Shown in pieces: positions 10,433-21,781 of a stretch of DNA of 64,000 bases. Source of the stretch: Ananas comosus (lineage: Eukaryota; Streptophyta; Magnoliopsida; Poales; Bromeliaceae); contig NC_033627.1 of assembly GCF_001540865.1 (NCBI RefSeq), positions 6,709,307-6,773,306 on the forward strand. The letters run 5' to 3'. The translations under genes and the position numbers were made by a program. The notes under the pieces were generated by a model. That model did no database searches. It was not told where the DNA came from and saw only the letters and a program-made list of their open reading frames with translations. Numbering within the stretch: position 1 is the first letter of the stretch; each line of letters opens with the position of its first letter.

Positions 10433-10633
10433 GTTATGTTGTTTGATACCTTCCATTATGCAATCTTGATTGAAATGTGTTCCTGGTTGGAACTTCGCAC
10501 ATTGTATTGATTGCTATGCCTTGAACGTACAGGGGAGACTCTGTCCGCAGTACAGGGGAAACCCTGTCCGTTCGGCGATCTGTCGGCGGCGCCGTGACCC
10601 GGCCAAATAGGCGGGCGGTCGCGGGGCGTGACA
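10433..10633 (+). mobile_element. Inverted LTR-B end fragment
   Basis: This is the reverse complement of the end of LTR B at 12063-12260 (shared GTACAGGGGAGACTCTGTCCG, CTATTTGGCC and GTGACA). It ends in GTGACA at 10633 and is directly followed by the E2 internal 3' region. A normal 3' LTR there would begin with TGTAAGGTACC on the minus strand. Confidence 0.7.
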
Positions 10634-12062
10634 CCATCTTCAATGTTAATCCATAAAAGAGCACCACTCTCAAACTCTGATGCACTTACGAGCACCAATA
10701 CCAATCCCATGTGTCTCCTTGAGACCACTTTACCTTATCCTTCAATTGCCACTTCCAACTTCAAATCGCTCTACAATGAACTCACACGAACACTCCGTTC
10801 GTGAATCCAAGCCAAACCCCTCGACAGAGTTATCGGCCAAACCGATTACCTCGGTTTTCACAAGTGAACCACCAGTCACCGCCCTACATAGGCCTATCAC
10901 TTAAACATGTCTCAACTACGCGTAGCGTCTCTCACTCACTAGCGTAGACCCAATCAGCACTGGGCGAAATTCTCATTTGGGAATTCGCACACACTCCAAC
11001 CAGGAGCAACATAACCCCAAACCACTATAAATCCTTTGGTTGGGTCATCACACACTTTGTGTATCCTCGGTCGCACGACCTATCACGGGGCATTCCCCAC
11101 TCCCGGGTCTCAGATCGGACTACCGCCCTGATGAAAACTCTGCCCTACTCGGGCCACTGTCACTCACAGCTGACTGCGCCTGTCCACATGGACCCAGGCT
11201 CCACAGTCCACAAATGGTCCAGGCACGAATCGTCCTCCAGCAATACCCACAACCATCGTCTCACACGACTCGCTCACCCGAGCAACACATATCACTGTCG
11301 ACTCCAAAGCAACTATTGCCAGCCATCAGCCGCACGAGTGATCCCAAGCACGCTTCACACCTAGCAATGCTACAGTGCTACTGCCTACACACTCTCCCAG
11401 CTGAGTCAACACCATGCTTTACGAGTACCTATGCTCGAGCGCTCTACACGCCATATACTATGTCCCGCATTAGGCAACCCTGCCTATGCATACCGACAAC
11501 ACAAGCACGACTCGCCTACCTCAATTCGAGGTACTATTAGGCCCACATGCCCGTACTTAACCACTAACCAAACACTCTACCGACAGTGATCTTATTTTTC
11601 ACTGTTCATTCCATGGGGATAACACCCGAACTCTCGGGCTGCTCAGGGACATCACCTGTCCCCTCCCGAGCCGATCTAAACAAAGATTGCTTACGCAGCA
11701 CCATTGCATCCTAAAACGCGACAACTCGACCGGTTCTCGACCCTCTAGGTCAAGTACGAAGCAACCGACACCGACTCAAATCGGACGAAAGTCATGCAAA
11801 GGCATCTATTCTCATCACCCGGTTTCATGTTGTGTGCATCCAACATGAACACCCTTGGTTGAGAATACACCACACCTTGAGTCTACCTCTAACATCCGTT
11901 TTAGAGGTTCACGACACAACCCAATCCATAATTCTTTCGCCACAAAATCACAAGTCCTCGTCTCTCACGAGCCTTAGCCTCTACGGTTTCACTATCCTAG
12001 GGTCTCCTAGGTCCGTCTAAACCATTTTCCCATTTTCTACTTTATGCTCAGGCACCACTTCC
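10634..12062 (-). mobile_element. Deleted internal region of Gypsy-type element E2
   Basis: On the minus strand, 11640-12062 matches the gag-start region of E1 (21360-21780), and 10690-11580 matches the E1 3' untranslated internal region (18700-19740). The intervening gag body and all of pol are missing. The 166-residue open frame on the plus strand (11040-11540) is antisense to this non-coding part and is not supported as a gene. Confidence 0.65.
12046..12057 (-). other. Degenerate primer-binding site of E2
   Basis: The minus strand reads TGGTGCCTGAGC just after the LTR, three mismatches from the canonical TGGTATCAGAGC. Confidence 0.5.
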
Positions 12063-12839
12063 TGTCACGACCCGCGACCACCCGCCTATTTGGCCGGGGT
12101 CGCGGCGCCGACAACAGCGCCGAACGGACCGGGGATTCCCCTGTACCTCGGACAGAGTCTCCCCTGTACGTTCAAGGCATCGCAATCAATACAATACAAA
12201 GGTTCCAACTAGGAACCGATATCAATCCAGATTGCATAGTGGAACGTATCAACAACATAACACATCCTAAATTATTACACGCATCCACATTCTTACACTT
12301 TTACATTACCATTCTCATTTACATTAAACTTCCAAATACAATCTTCGCTATTACAGTTTTATTTACAATTTTGATACATTGGATCTTTTCATCTCTATAC
12401 CCCTAAGCTATGTCGACGGGGTACTTCTATCTCTGGTCTTTGGAGTAGGACACTATCTACAGAGCTACGCCCTCGCCTCGCGCCGCCGCGCCGCTCACGT
12501 GCGAACCTGTAACACCCCAAAGCAACGTGGGGTGAGAACCAACTCCATGGTTCCCAGTGGGTACGGCCACCCAAGGGAAAAGCTCAACCAACATGTTTAA
12601 AGGAGGCAAACTGCAGGTTAGTTTAATAAACAGATCGATATATATCTTTATTATGCAACCACGATACCATGCTTTGCCTCACAAATGCAACAATGCTATA
12701 CTGTATACAATTCATGCAAGAATGCAATTACCACTAGTAGATCACCCGATGCTACTTTCTATCGCATCACACTACCCTCTAAAGTTTACATCTACCTTAT
12801 TCACTAGGCTAACCTGCCTAAGATCTCAATCTCACAGGT

Positions 12840-13173
12840 GAGGATCAGCTCACTCACCCAACTCACAATCTAATCTCAACGGGGAGGATCCGCTCACTCG
12901 CCCGACTCACAATCTAATCTCAACGGGGAGGATCTGCTCACTCGCCCGACTCACAATCTAAACACTTCGGGGAGGATCCGCTCACTCGCCTAACTCACAT
13001 TCTAAACACTTCGGGGAGGATCCGCTCCCTCGCCCGACTCACATTCTAAACACTTCGGGGAGGATCCGCTCACTCGCCGGACTCACACAAATATCACAAC
13101 CCAATCTGAATCTCACAGGTGAGGATCAGCTCACTCACCTGACTCACAAAGGGAGGATCAGCTCACTCGCCCA
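12840..13173 (-). repeat. 44-bp tandem array in LTR B
   Basis: About seven units built on GGAGGATCCGCTCACTCGCC. The best units are exactly 44 bases; later ones are interrupted. Confidence 0.8.
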
Positions 13174-13609
13174 AGACTATCTGCGGGACCCTAACGGCTA
13201 TCCCTCGGGACCCAAACGGCTATCCCTATCGTGTGACAACTCCGGAGTGCACTGCTTGTGTGGAGCGACCACCCCAAGCTTCGAACAGACATATGAGTAT
13301 GATCAAATCCCCGTCACTGAGGATACCCTACCACTCTAGACAACATCTCTCGGGAACTAGTTCATCCCTAAGTTCAATGCCATAACTGTCAACTTTACAC
13401 TATGTTTAATGCCACACACCTAGGTCTAATCAACTCTAGGTTCAACACCCTTATCACATAACCTAGGTTTAACTAACTCTAGGTTCAATCCCAACCTATG
13501 TTCTTTAAACTAGGTCCAATGTCATTCTACCTAGATCTTGATTCTAGGTTCACTTGTTCAACCTATGTTCGCGACACTAGGTTCAACACAACCTATGTTA
13601 TATAACACT

Positions 13610-13807
13610 AAGTACAATGCCACTCGATCTATTCGACACCTAATTGTCCACATCGAGTTTGTAGCCACATATTCTCAGTACAATGCCACTCGATCTATTC
13701 GACACCTAATTGTCCACATCGAGTTTGTAGCCACATATTCTCAGTACAATGCCACTCGATCTATTCGACACCTAATTGTCCACATCGAGTTTGTAGCCAC
13801 ATATTCT
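13610..13807 (-). repeat. 66-bp tandem triplication in LTR B
   Basis: Three nearly identical 66-base units (13610, 13676, 13742) contain CACTCGATCTATTCGACACC. The homologous place in the E1 LTRs has one unit, so the triplication is recent. Confidence 0.9.
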
Positions 13808-15040
13808 CATACACATGCCTACAATGTCATCGTATATGTTCTTTCTAATATGATCTACAACATGTCATCATTTACTTACATGCTCTATTGCACATCAGCA
13901 TGAAACTAGCACTAGCATATATTTTCATAATGTTAATATGCCATACTAACTAGCATGTATTTACATACCATTATGCATTTTATCCAACATGATCTCATAA
14001 TGCTAATTGCACCTAGCATTTATCCCACTATGCATATATATACTACACGCAATCATGCATTTCATTAAGCATTTCTAATCTATGCCATTATAATTTACCA
14101 TCTAGCATGTATTTTCAATGCATCTATATGCAAGCATCAACTAGCATAACTCTCACAATGCTAATATGCTTATACATATGCATCAACCATAACTCATAGT
14201 CTACTTTGACATGCAGGCGACCTAGTTGCTTCGGTAAGCACAACCCACCTGTCATCGCGTTCCGATTGCTCGTAGCCACTTGCAATCGGCCGCCCGCGAC
14301 ACGCGCTGTCCGACTCGGCCCGATATTGCAACCGCGCCTCAACTGTGTTCCACTTCGCAGCCCCGGAAATTATAGGTCTTCGGTTTGATGCCACGATGCC
14401 ACAAATCCATTTCCACGACTTTACGACGTTGCCTCGGCCCTCCAGGCGGAAACGAAGCTAAATCGTCAGTTTCTTCAATATCTTTGCACCGGCTCGACGA
14501 ATCGACGAACCGTCGCTTCCTATGCGTTCGGACACCTAGCAATTAGGTTTACAGAGGGTCAAAAGAGATCAAACCCTCATATTTCCAAAAACCTCATTTC
14601 GGAGCCCTAGTTTGCAACTACGGCAAAAATCACCAAATCCCTTCATGAATCAAGCGTCATTCATCTAGATAGCAAGCTAGGATTCCTCTAAATCCATTCA
14701 TAGGGTGTTTAAACCAAACCCTACAAATCTACCATTGATGAGCAAGGAGCTTACCTCCAAAGGCTCTCCAAAAGCAATGGAAGAAGAAGATGATGATGGT
14801 GATCCTTCCAAGCTTCTTCTCCAACTCCTTTCTCTTCTTCTTCTCCTTCCTCTTCTTTTTCTTCTCTTTCTTTTCTCTCTAGAGAGAGAGAGGGACACGT
14901 TTGGGGGTTAAATGGGTGAGGGAGAAGAGAGAAGGACCTAATTCCCCTTCTATACACTCTCATAAGTGCAAAATTGCACAAAAGACCCTCAACTTTCACT
15001 TAGTGCACTGCCCCCTTGCGGGGGCATTTTTTGTATAGAG

Positions 15041-15080
15041 GACCGGTCCTTGGACTTGAGGGACTGGTCCCCGAAAGTCC
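15041..15080 (-). promoter_or_regulatory. Palindromic cassette of LTR B
   Basis: GGACCGGTCC (a perfect palindrome) and the related GGGACTGGTCCCC stand about 340-380 bases from the LTR 5' end and about 85 bases upstream of the TATA-like box. Equivalent positions in other LTR families hold different palindromes. Confidence 0.5.
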
Positions 15081-15939
15081 AGAATCTCAGCATTTTAGGA
15101 CTTAGCCAAATTTTCAGCTTTTTCACCGTTTCTTCTCCGTTTTCGCTCGTTTTTGCTTATTTGACCTCCGATTCTTTTCAAATCGAGCCGAGATTCCTCA
15201 AACATGTTTTCGAGCATGTTTTCATCATCTTTTCATCCATGCTAATGCAGGATTTAGCTCATGACCCAACATAGCCTTTCCGGTTCCGTTTCCGCGCCTA
15301 CGCGCACTGAATCGCCCGAATGCTCCCGAACTTCACCGAACTTCTCCGGAACCTTTCAAATGGCTCTCCAATCAAATGTACACCGTAACTTCATGATTTT
15401 AGAAGTCCGGTACCTTACAATTGCTATCTCGGTCTCAGTGGTAGGGCGCTATCTATGGAGCTACTCCCTTTCCTCGCGCCGCCGCGCCGCTTGCGTGCGA
15501 ACCTGAAACCCCAAAACCACGTGGGATGAGAACTATATAAATATAGTTCCCAGTGGGTACAGCCACCCAAGGGAAGAGCTCGACCCATCAGGTCCAAAGG
15601 AGGCACTGTAACATGTTAGTCCAACAGATAATCACAAATAATTTATGCAGATAATATTTACATGTATACCTCAAGATATGCAATATGCAGATTATGCGAC
15701 TACATAACAGTAGATCTACAGATTCTACTTTCTATCTCGCTATCCATAGCTCATATCACACAAGCTTCTAAGGTTTCATCTACCCTAATCAAGCTATCGA
15801 CCCGACTCGGCCTCAAGTAAATCATCTATGGAGTACCGTGTTAAGTCAGGTTTGAGGTGAAGGACGTCTCACAAGCACCTCAGCCTTAAGTCCACGCGAC
15901 TATAGGTCTATCACAGGGAGAGGAGAACCGTCGATCCCC

Positions 15940-16165
15940 GTGACCATAAGTCGCTCAAGCTCAACGGGCGAGGAGGACCGTCAAACCCATTCGAGCTCAT
16001 ACCGGGCGAGGAGAACCGTCGAACCCGTTGAATCACTACCGAGCGAGAAGAACCGTCAAACCTGTAGTTCTGATTCACTTGTTTCATGGCATACCGGGCG
16101 AGGAGAACCGTCGAGCCCGTTGAATCACTACCGGGCGAGGAGAACCGCCAAACTCGTAATTCTAA
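15940..16165 (-). repeat. GGGCGAGGAGAACCGTC tandem units in the E1 3' LTR
   Basis: About six imperfect units of ~37 bases with the GGGCGAGGAGAACCGTC core. They are repeated in the 5' LTR at 22600-22870. Confidence 0.8.
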
Positions 16166-18183
16166 TTCTATTCTTGCCAACAGCACCATTCCTAGGGATT
16201 CCGAAACCCACTTTCACAACTTAAGGGTTTAACACTTATCCTATGTTGACGACCTTCCTAGGTCTAACTTAATTTATTTTTTAGTGGTCCTTCTACCACT
16301 ACAACCAATGACTTAGTTCAAATACACTAAGTGTCACTATACATCATAACCTAGGTTCAATCACGCTAGGTTCTATGTCATTTCACCTAGATCTCGACAC
16401 CTATGTTCAATGACACTAGGTTCATGTCCAACCTATATTTAATAACACTAGGTTCATGCCACTCGATCTATGTATCATCCTAGTTATTCTTGCCTAGGAT
16501 CATAGTTCACATATTCTCACTTTACACTTTATAACCGGCGAATTGTCTAATCAACCTAGAGTTATCGACCAATACTCAATTCATGTGAATCTAGCATGTT
16601 CACAATATATCAATATTCATATATGCTCTAGCATTAACCATAAAGTATTCATATGCATATTTCAACTGTAGGTAACATTAGTTAATATATCATAATTCAT
16701 GCATTCACTTTATCATTCATAACCTACCACTATATATATATGCATCAATGAAAACCATACATTGCTTTGGCATGGAAGCGACCTAATCGCTTCGGTGAAG
16801 CACAACCCACCTATAGTTGATACCGGAATGTGAGAAATTCACTTCCCGTACTTTACGGACGACCGCAATCCTTGCGCGCGACAACTTGAGCTAAAATGAG
16901 GTTTTCCTCACTAGCTTGCCGTAGGCTCGTCGGAATGTCGATCCAAGCTTTCCAACGCATTCGCCTTGCCCTCAATTAGGTTTGTACGTGATCAATTCCA
17001 AGCGAGAATCTCAATCCTACAAAAGTGCATTATTGAGCTTAGGTTTCCATTTAACCTATTGTCAACCCTTTTATACAGGTTCTACAAGAACCTATAGAGT
17101 ACTACAAACTCTAACAATTTAAGGACTTCAACCAATTACTCTAGGCATACGAGAGACCAACTTCTATTACCCCTCAATCCTAAAGCTTTGCATCCACCCA
17201 AAAGCTCACAGGTTACATTCACAATATATAGCTTTTCTATAGGTTTCCATCGCAATCGAAGTTCCAATACCCCAATGACCTGCAACTAAGGGGTTGAAGA
17301 GATTTACACCAACCCCCTAATCAAAATCCTGCATAAATCCTGCGTAAAAGTTGGTTGTTTACTCCTAGCTACAAAGGCCAATACACAACACATAGCTCAC
17401 AAGTTAACTATATAACCTATAATTTACTATAGGTCCATCTATAACTTTTATAGGTTTATCCATGACCACTTCAAACTTTAGAAGCTAATTGATCCATCAT
17501 TTAACTTCTCTACACAGCAACAATGTCATTCTCAAGTAGATAGCAAAGTCATTTCATCTCAAACTTTATCCCAAACAACTACTCATAATACATATATATA
17601 CATACATGCATATATATATAGTATAGAGTTAATTTTTATATAGGGTTTAAGGCCCTTAGAGGCTTAACAATCAAAATCTGTAGCATACTCCTTTTTAGAA
17701 TGTCAATATATATTCTTTGACCCAGGAAACATGCATACTTCCCATTAATTCCATCTTTGATTTCTTCTCTATCCAATAGTTCACATATATGTCTACATAT
17801 ACATGTATGTTCTCTCTTTGCATAGTTTCTAGGTTTTTCTACATCACAATACCAGCCTTAATGGAGCAACTAATCAAATTCCAGCTGAGAATTAAATTAA
17901 TTACCTCAGGCTCGAAGCTTCCAAGGCTGGGTTTCCACTTCGGCAGCTCCAACACGACCAAACCACCAAGCTGCCACTTCTCCAACAAATTCCCTCGTCT
18001 ACTTTGCTTCTAGGGTTGAGAGAGAAAGAGAGGGGGATTTAGATAAGAAAGAGGTTGTAGGAGAAGGTCCCTGGTACATAGACATGTTCAGGCGAACTGG
18101 GGTGAAGTAATAAGGATAAACAATTGGACTTTAACCCCTCAATTCAGCAAAAGTGCACTGCAGTCCTGCTGCAGATTTCTCAG

Positions 18184-18228
18184 GCTGGTACCTCACTGAG
18201 GTACCCGAGGTACCTCACTGAGGTACCC
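18184..18228 (-). promoter_or_regulatory. Palindromic cassette of the E1 3' LTR
   Basis: GGTACCTCACTGAGGTACC occurs twice almost back to back and is a near-perfect inverted repeat. The 5' LTR has the same cassette at 24537-24582. It lies about 430-475 bases from the LTR 5' end. Confidence 0.55.
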
Positions 18229-18661
18229 AGTATAAAATTCGCACTTGCAGATTTCTGACAGCAGCAGCAACAGCAGCCCATTTCAACACTTCAATCCACT
18301 TCGAGCACCTCTAATCACTTCCACAATATACTAATGAACCTCCACAAGTCACTAATTTGGCTCGGAAGCAATCTAATTTTATTTTGGCATTATTTTGATC
18401 AATTTGATCACAATTAGCCCGTAGTCGAAAATTCGACATATTACACTCACCTTGATTTATTTAATCAAGGTTAACTCTATAATCCGAAAACTCCTTTTAC
18501 ATTTCGTTTCGCGCCCAATTTGCGCCGAAACACTCATTTATCTCCGGAATTCATTCCCACGCATCCAAAATTACTCGGGAATGATGCACATTTAATCCAA
18601 ACTTCTCTTTGATCCTTTAGATCAAAGTTAGCACTACAACTCAAGGTTTCCATATATTACA

Positions 18662-18673
18662 ATCTCCCCCCGT
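18662..18673 (-). other. Polypurine tract of E1
   Basis: On the minus strand AACGGGGGGAGAT ends immediately before the TGTAATATATGG start of the 3' LTR. Confidence 0.8.
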
Positions 18674-20248
18674 TAATCAAAGTTTCGTCCGCAAAACTTA
18701 GATACAAATCTCTCCTCATTTCCTCTAGCGGATGGAGCTAAGTTCCAACAATCACCAACGAATAGAATCATACCATTCCAAAGTTTCTCAACTTCACTCC
18801 ATACTATACTGATTTTTCCAAATCAGTCTCTACGAACACTTCGTTCGTGTCTCCAATATCAACTCATCATCAGTGCTCAATTCAGCAACTCCCACTAGAT
18901 CAACAACAGGACCGAGCCTCACTCTTACGGTCCCTACTCACAATCCAGTAGGATAGGTCCAATACACTCACTTTCAGTGTACATGGGTAAACCGTCCGTC
19001 CCAACTACCACAAATCGGCTCACCAATCACCGATCGGACATAGGTCTATTACCTAACTCAATTGCGATACCACACGACGTCTCTCGCTCGCAAGCGTAGA
19101 CCCAATTATAATGAGGCAAAGTTCTCATTGGAATCTCGCACACCTACTCCAACTAGGAGCAATTCAAATCTCTAAACCACGACAACGTTAGGGTTATGTC
19201 AAACTTGCCTTTCCAACGCTACCAATCACACGATCCAATACATGACATACCACGTTATCGATCCAAACTCGCACTACCGTCCTGACCAAAATCTCAGCCC
19301 TAAACACACAAGTATCGGCCCGTTGTCACACACAGCTAACTGCGCCTGCCTAAATGGCTCCTGACTCAGCAGTTCACAAATGGTCCAGGCACGGATCATC
19401 ACCAAGCAATATCCGCAACCGTCGTCTCACACGACACGCTCTACCAAGCACACGTATTACTATCGGCTCCTAGGCACCTAGTGTGAGCCACCAGCCCTAC
19501 GAGTAATCCCTGGCATGCTTCATACTTAGCAACGTTGAAATGCTACTGTCAACACACTCACTGCTGAATCAAATCCGCACCCTACGAGCACCTACACTCG
19601 AGCGCTCTACACGTCTCTATCACGTGCCACACTAAGTCCAACATGAGGCAATCTTGCCTATGCACACTGACTACACGAGCACGACCCACCTACCTCTATT
19701 CGAGGTACTACAAGGCCCACGTGCATATACCTGACCACTAACCGATCATTTCCTTAACAGTGATTCTATTTTCACTGTTCGATTTACCGGAACAACCTGC
19801 AAAATGCTCGGTCTCACAAGAGTTCCACGAACATCGCGACTGAACTCTCGCAATCAGCAACCCGCATTAGTTTTGAGAGTTGGTCAACCATTACCATTTC
19901 CAACACGAATCTCACTTCTTATCCATAAACCATCGCCAGCAATTTGCTAGCGTCATCTGGCTCTCTACCTGCTCCAGTAGGTACTACACTTCCACAACAT
20001 AAGCACGCCCGGGTATCTACATTTACCCGCCCCTTCGATCTCTACTATACTAATGCACAATTAGTAGTAACAAACTACATAGTCAATGCATGTAGTGCAC
20101 CAATCCGTACATCATGCAGAAATACATGCTTGCTTTAATTAACTCATACCTGCCACATTACAAGCAGTCGCAGCAGGTTTCTCAACATGGGTCGCGTAGC
20201 CATGGCCACTAGCCGCTCGTCGCGAATCCCCGGTTGCCTTATCCTCAT
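18674..20248 (-). other. Non-coding 3' internal region of E1
   Basis: Nothing resembling pol is present. The region is conserved in E2 (10690-11580) although it encodes nothing, for example the TAGACCCAAT and CACAAATGGTCCAGGCACG phrases, so it may carry RNA signals. Confidence 0.6.
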
Positions 20249-21426
20249 TCACTCTCCAGACCATGCCGCAGGTGGCACAACCGCAGGTTGTCCCGAAGAG
20301 GAAAAAGCCGTCGCCAGTGTAAAGGCTCGGCTATCACTTTGCGGATACTCATCACTTGGGTGATCCGGTTGTCCACATCGAGTGCATTTTCCTTCCCGCT
20401 GCACGCAACATCGTACCCAATAGGAACCACCACAAATCACACATCCTGGTGAGGATCGGGTAGAGGACGACTTCGAGTGGTGCCTAGAACTTGACTGTCC
20501 ATCCAAATTACTCAGTAGTGGCCTCACTCCTCCTCGTCTACATTCATCAGATTTGCGCTCCTCAAGCACGAAAGCATTGCCTTGCTCTATCCACAGAGCC
20601 CGATCGAAGACTTCGGCAAAAGTCTGCAACTTAAAGTTATGCACAACCTTGAAGATATTAGGCCGAAGTCCTCGCACAAAGCAATCAGCTCGATCTTTGT
20701 CATCTCGCACCACGTTCGGGACACAATTCACGATACGGGTGAAATCCCGTTCGTACTCCCTTACAGCGCTGTCTCCTTGTCGCAGTTTTCGGAACCTGTC
20801 CCGAAGCTTCCTCTTTTCACTATCGGGGAAATAAGTTGAACGCATTAATTCCCGAAACTCTTCCCAAGCCATGGGAGGGAGACTAGGCGATCGATTCCGT
20901 TTAACGCCTTTCCACCACACCCTCGTCGACTGTTGCAGACAACGCACGGCTAGGTGTACCTTGTCCCGCTCCACAACGTACAAATAATCTCCATGGAGTC
21001 GATCCACGACTCCACAGTCCATGGATCTACATCCTCTCTATCAAAGGTAGGCGGATCAAACTTCTGGAAGGTCATGAGAGCCGCCAAAGCGCACTCCTTC
21101 TCCGCCTCTACCTCTTAACTAACAGTAGTCGGATTGCCCGACCCCGACGGAAACGCCTCCGTCGCGACTCCCGGCCGTACTCGACGAGCCGCAACCGGTG
21201 CAGTCACCAGCTGATCTACTGTCTCCTGCAGTCTCTTTATTCGCTCTTCTTAGCGCAGAGCAGCCTCCTGCTGATGCTGCACTACATTCGCATGTTGCCT
21301 CACCACTCCCACGAGTGTGGCCAACTGATTGCGAAGCTCGAAGCCTCCGCTCGCCTCGGTTTGCTTAGGGACACCACTTGTCCCCTCCCGCGCCGATCTG
21401 GACGAAGATCGTCTACGCGGTGCCAT
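20249..21426 (-). pseudogene. Gypsy-type gag remnant of E1
   Basis: An ATG at 21426 opens MAPRRRSSSRSAREG, followed by a glutamine-rich N-terminus. Two in-frame TAA codons follow (21250-21252 and 21115-21117). A frameshift near 20990 then joins FQKFDPPTFDREDVDPW to the retrotransposon gag core DKVHLAVRCLQQSTRVWWKG. That core carries the RELMRSTYFPDSEKRKLRD and EYERDFTRIV stretches typical of Gypsy gag proteins. The C-terminal zinc knuckle reads CTRCGQPDHPSDEY: the last cysteine of CX2CX4HX4C is a tyrosine, so zinc binding should be impaired. The open part spans 257 codons. Gag would package element RNA in cytoplasmic particles; this copy cannot make an intact protein. Confidence 0.85.
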
Positions 21427-21762
21427 CGCCTCCTGAAATACGATAACTCAGTCAGTCCTCGACCATCTGGGTCGAATACGAAACAAGTAATACTAACTCA
21501 AATCTGGCGAAAGTCATACAAGGGAGCCTATTCTCATCCCTCGGTTTCATGTTGTCGTACGCCCAACATGAACACACTTGGTCAAGAATAAACCACACCT
21601 TCAATCTACCTCTTACATCCCTTTTAGAAGTTTACTAAACTTGACCCAATTGATTTATCTTTCGCCACACGTCACAAGTCCTCGTATCTCACGAGCGTAT
21701 GTCCTTATGGTTTACTATCCTAGGTCTCCTAGGTCCAACTAAACCGTTATTACTCTCTTTAT

Positions 21763-21774
21763 GCTCTGATACCA
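21763..21774 (-). other. Primer-binding site of E1
   Basis: The minus strand reads TGGTATCAGAGC, a perfect match to the usual initiator-tRNA-Met complement, seven bases after the LTR end. Confidence 0.9.
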
Positions 21775-21781
21775 TTTGATC

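Larger units (their letters stand above)
12063..15419 (-). mobile_element. 5' LTR of element E2 (family B, 3.36 kb)
   Basis: On the minus strand it begins TGTAAGGTACCGG (15419) and ends GGGTCGTGACA (12063). It is colinear with, but well diverged from, the E1 LTR: the AGTGGGTACGGCCACCC block, the CTAGGTTCAA repeats, a TATA-like TGTATAGAA (plus coordinates 14948-14956) followed by a CT/GA-rich leader. It interrupts the E1 3' LTR at 15419/15420, so E2 is the younger insertion. Its own 3' LTR is absent or rearranged. Confidence 0.75.
15420..18661 (-). repeat. 3' LTR of E1 (truncated by E2)
   Basis: It begins TGTAATATATGG on the minus strand and lacks the final ~310 bases present in the 5' LTR (21782-22094). 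It holds ~400 bases (about 17465-17869) that are deleted from the 5' LTR. Confidence 0.85.

Noticed and set aside
11040..11540. 166-residue open reading frame on the plus strand
   Set aside because: It is antisense to the E2 internal region, has no recognisable domain, and the homologous E1 stretch is not open.
12841..13170. CRISPR-like direct repeats
   Set aside because: Contiguous tandem units without unique spacers, in a plant LTR.
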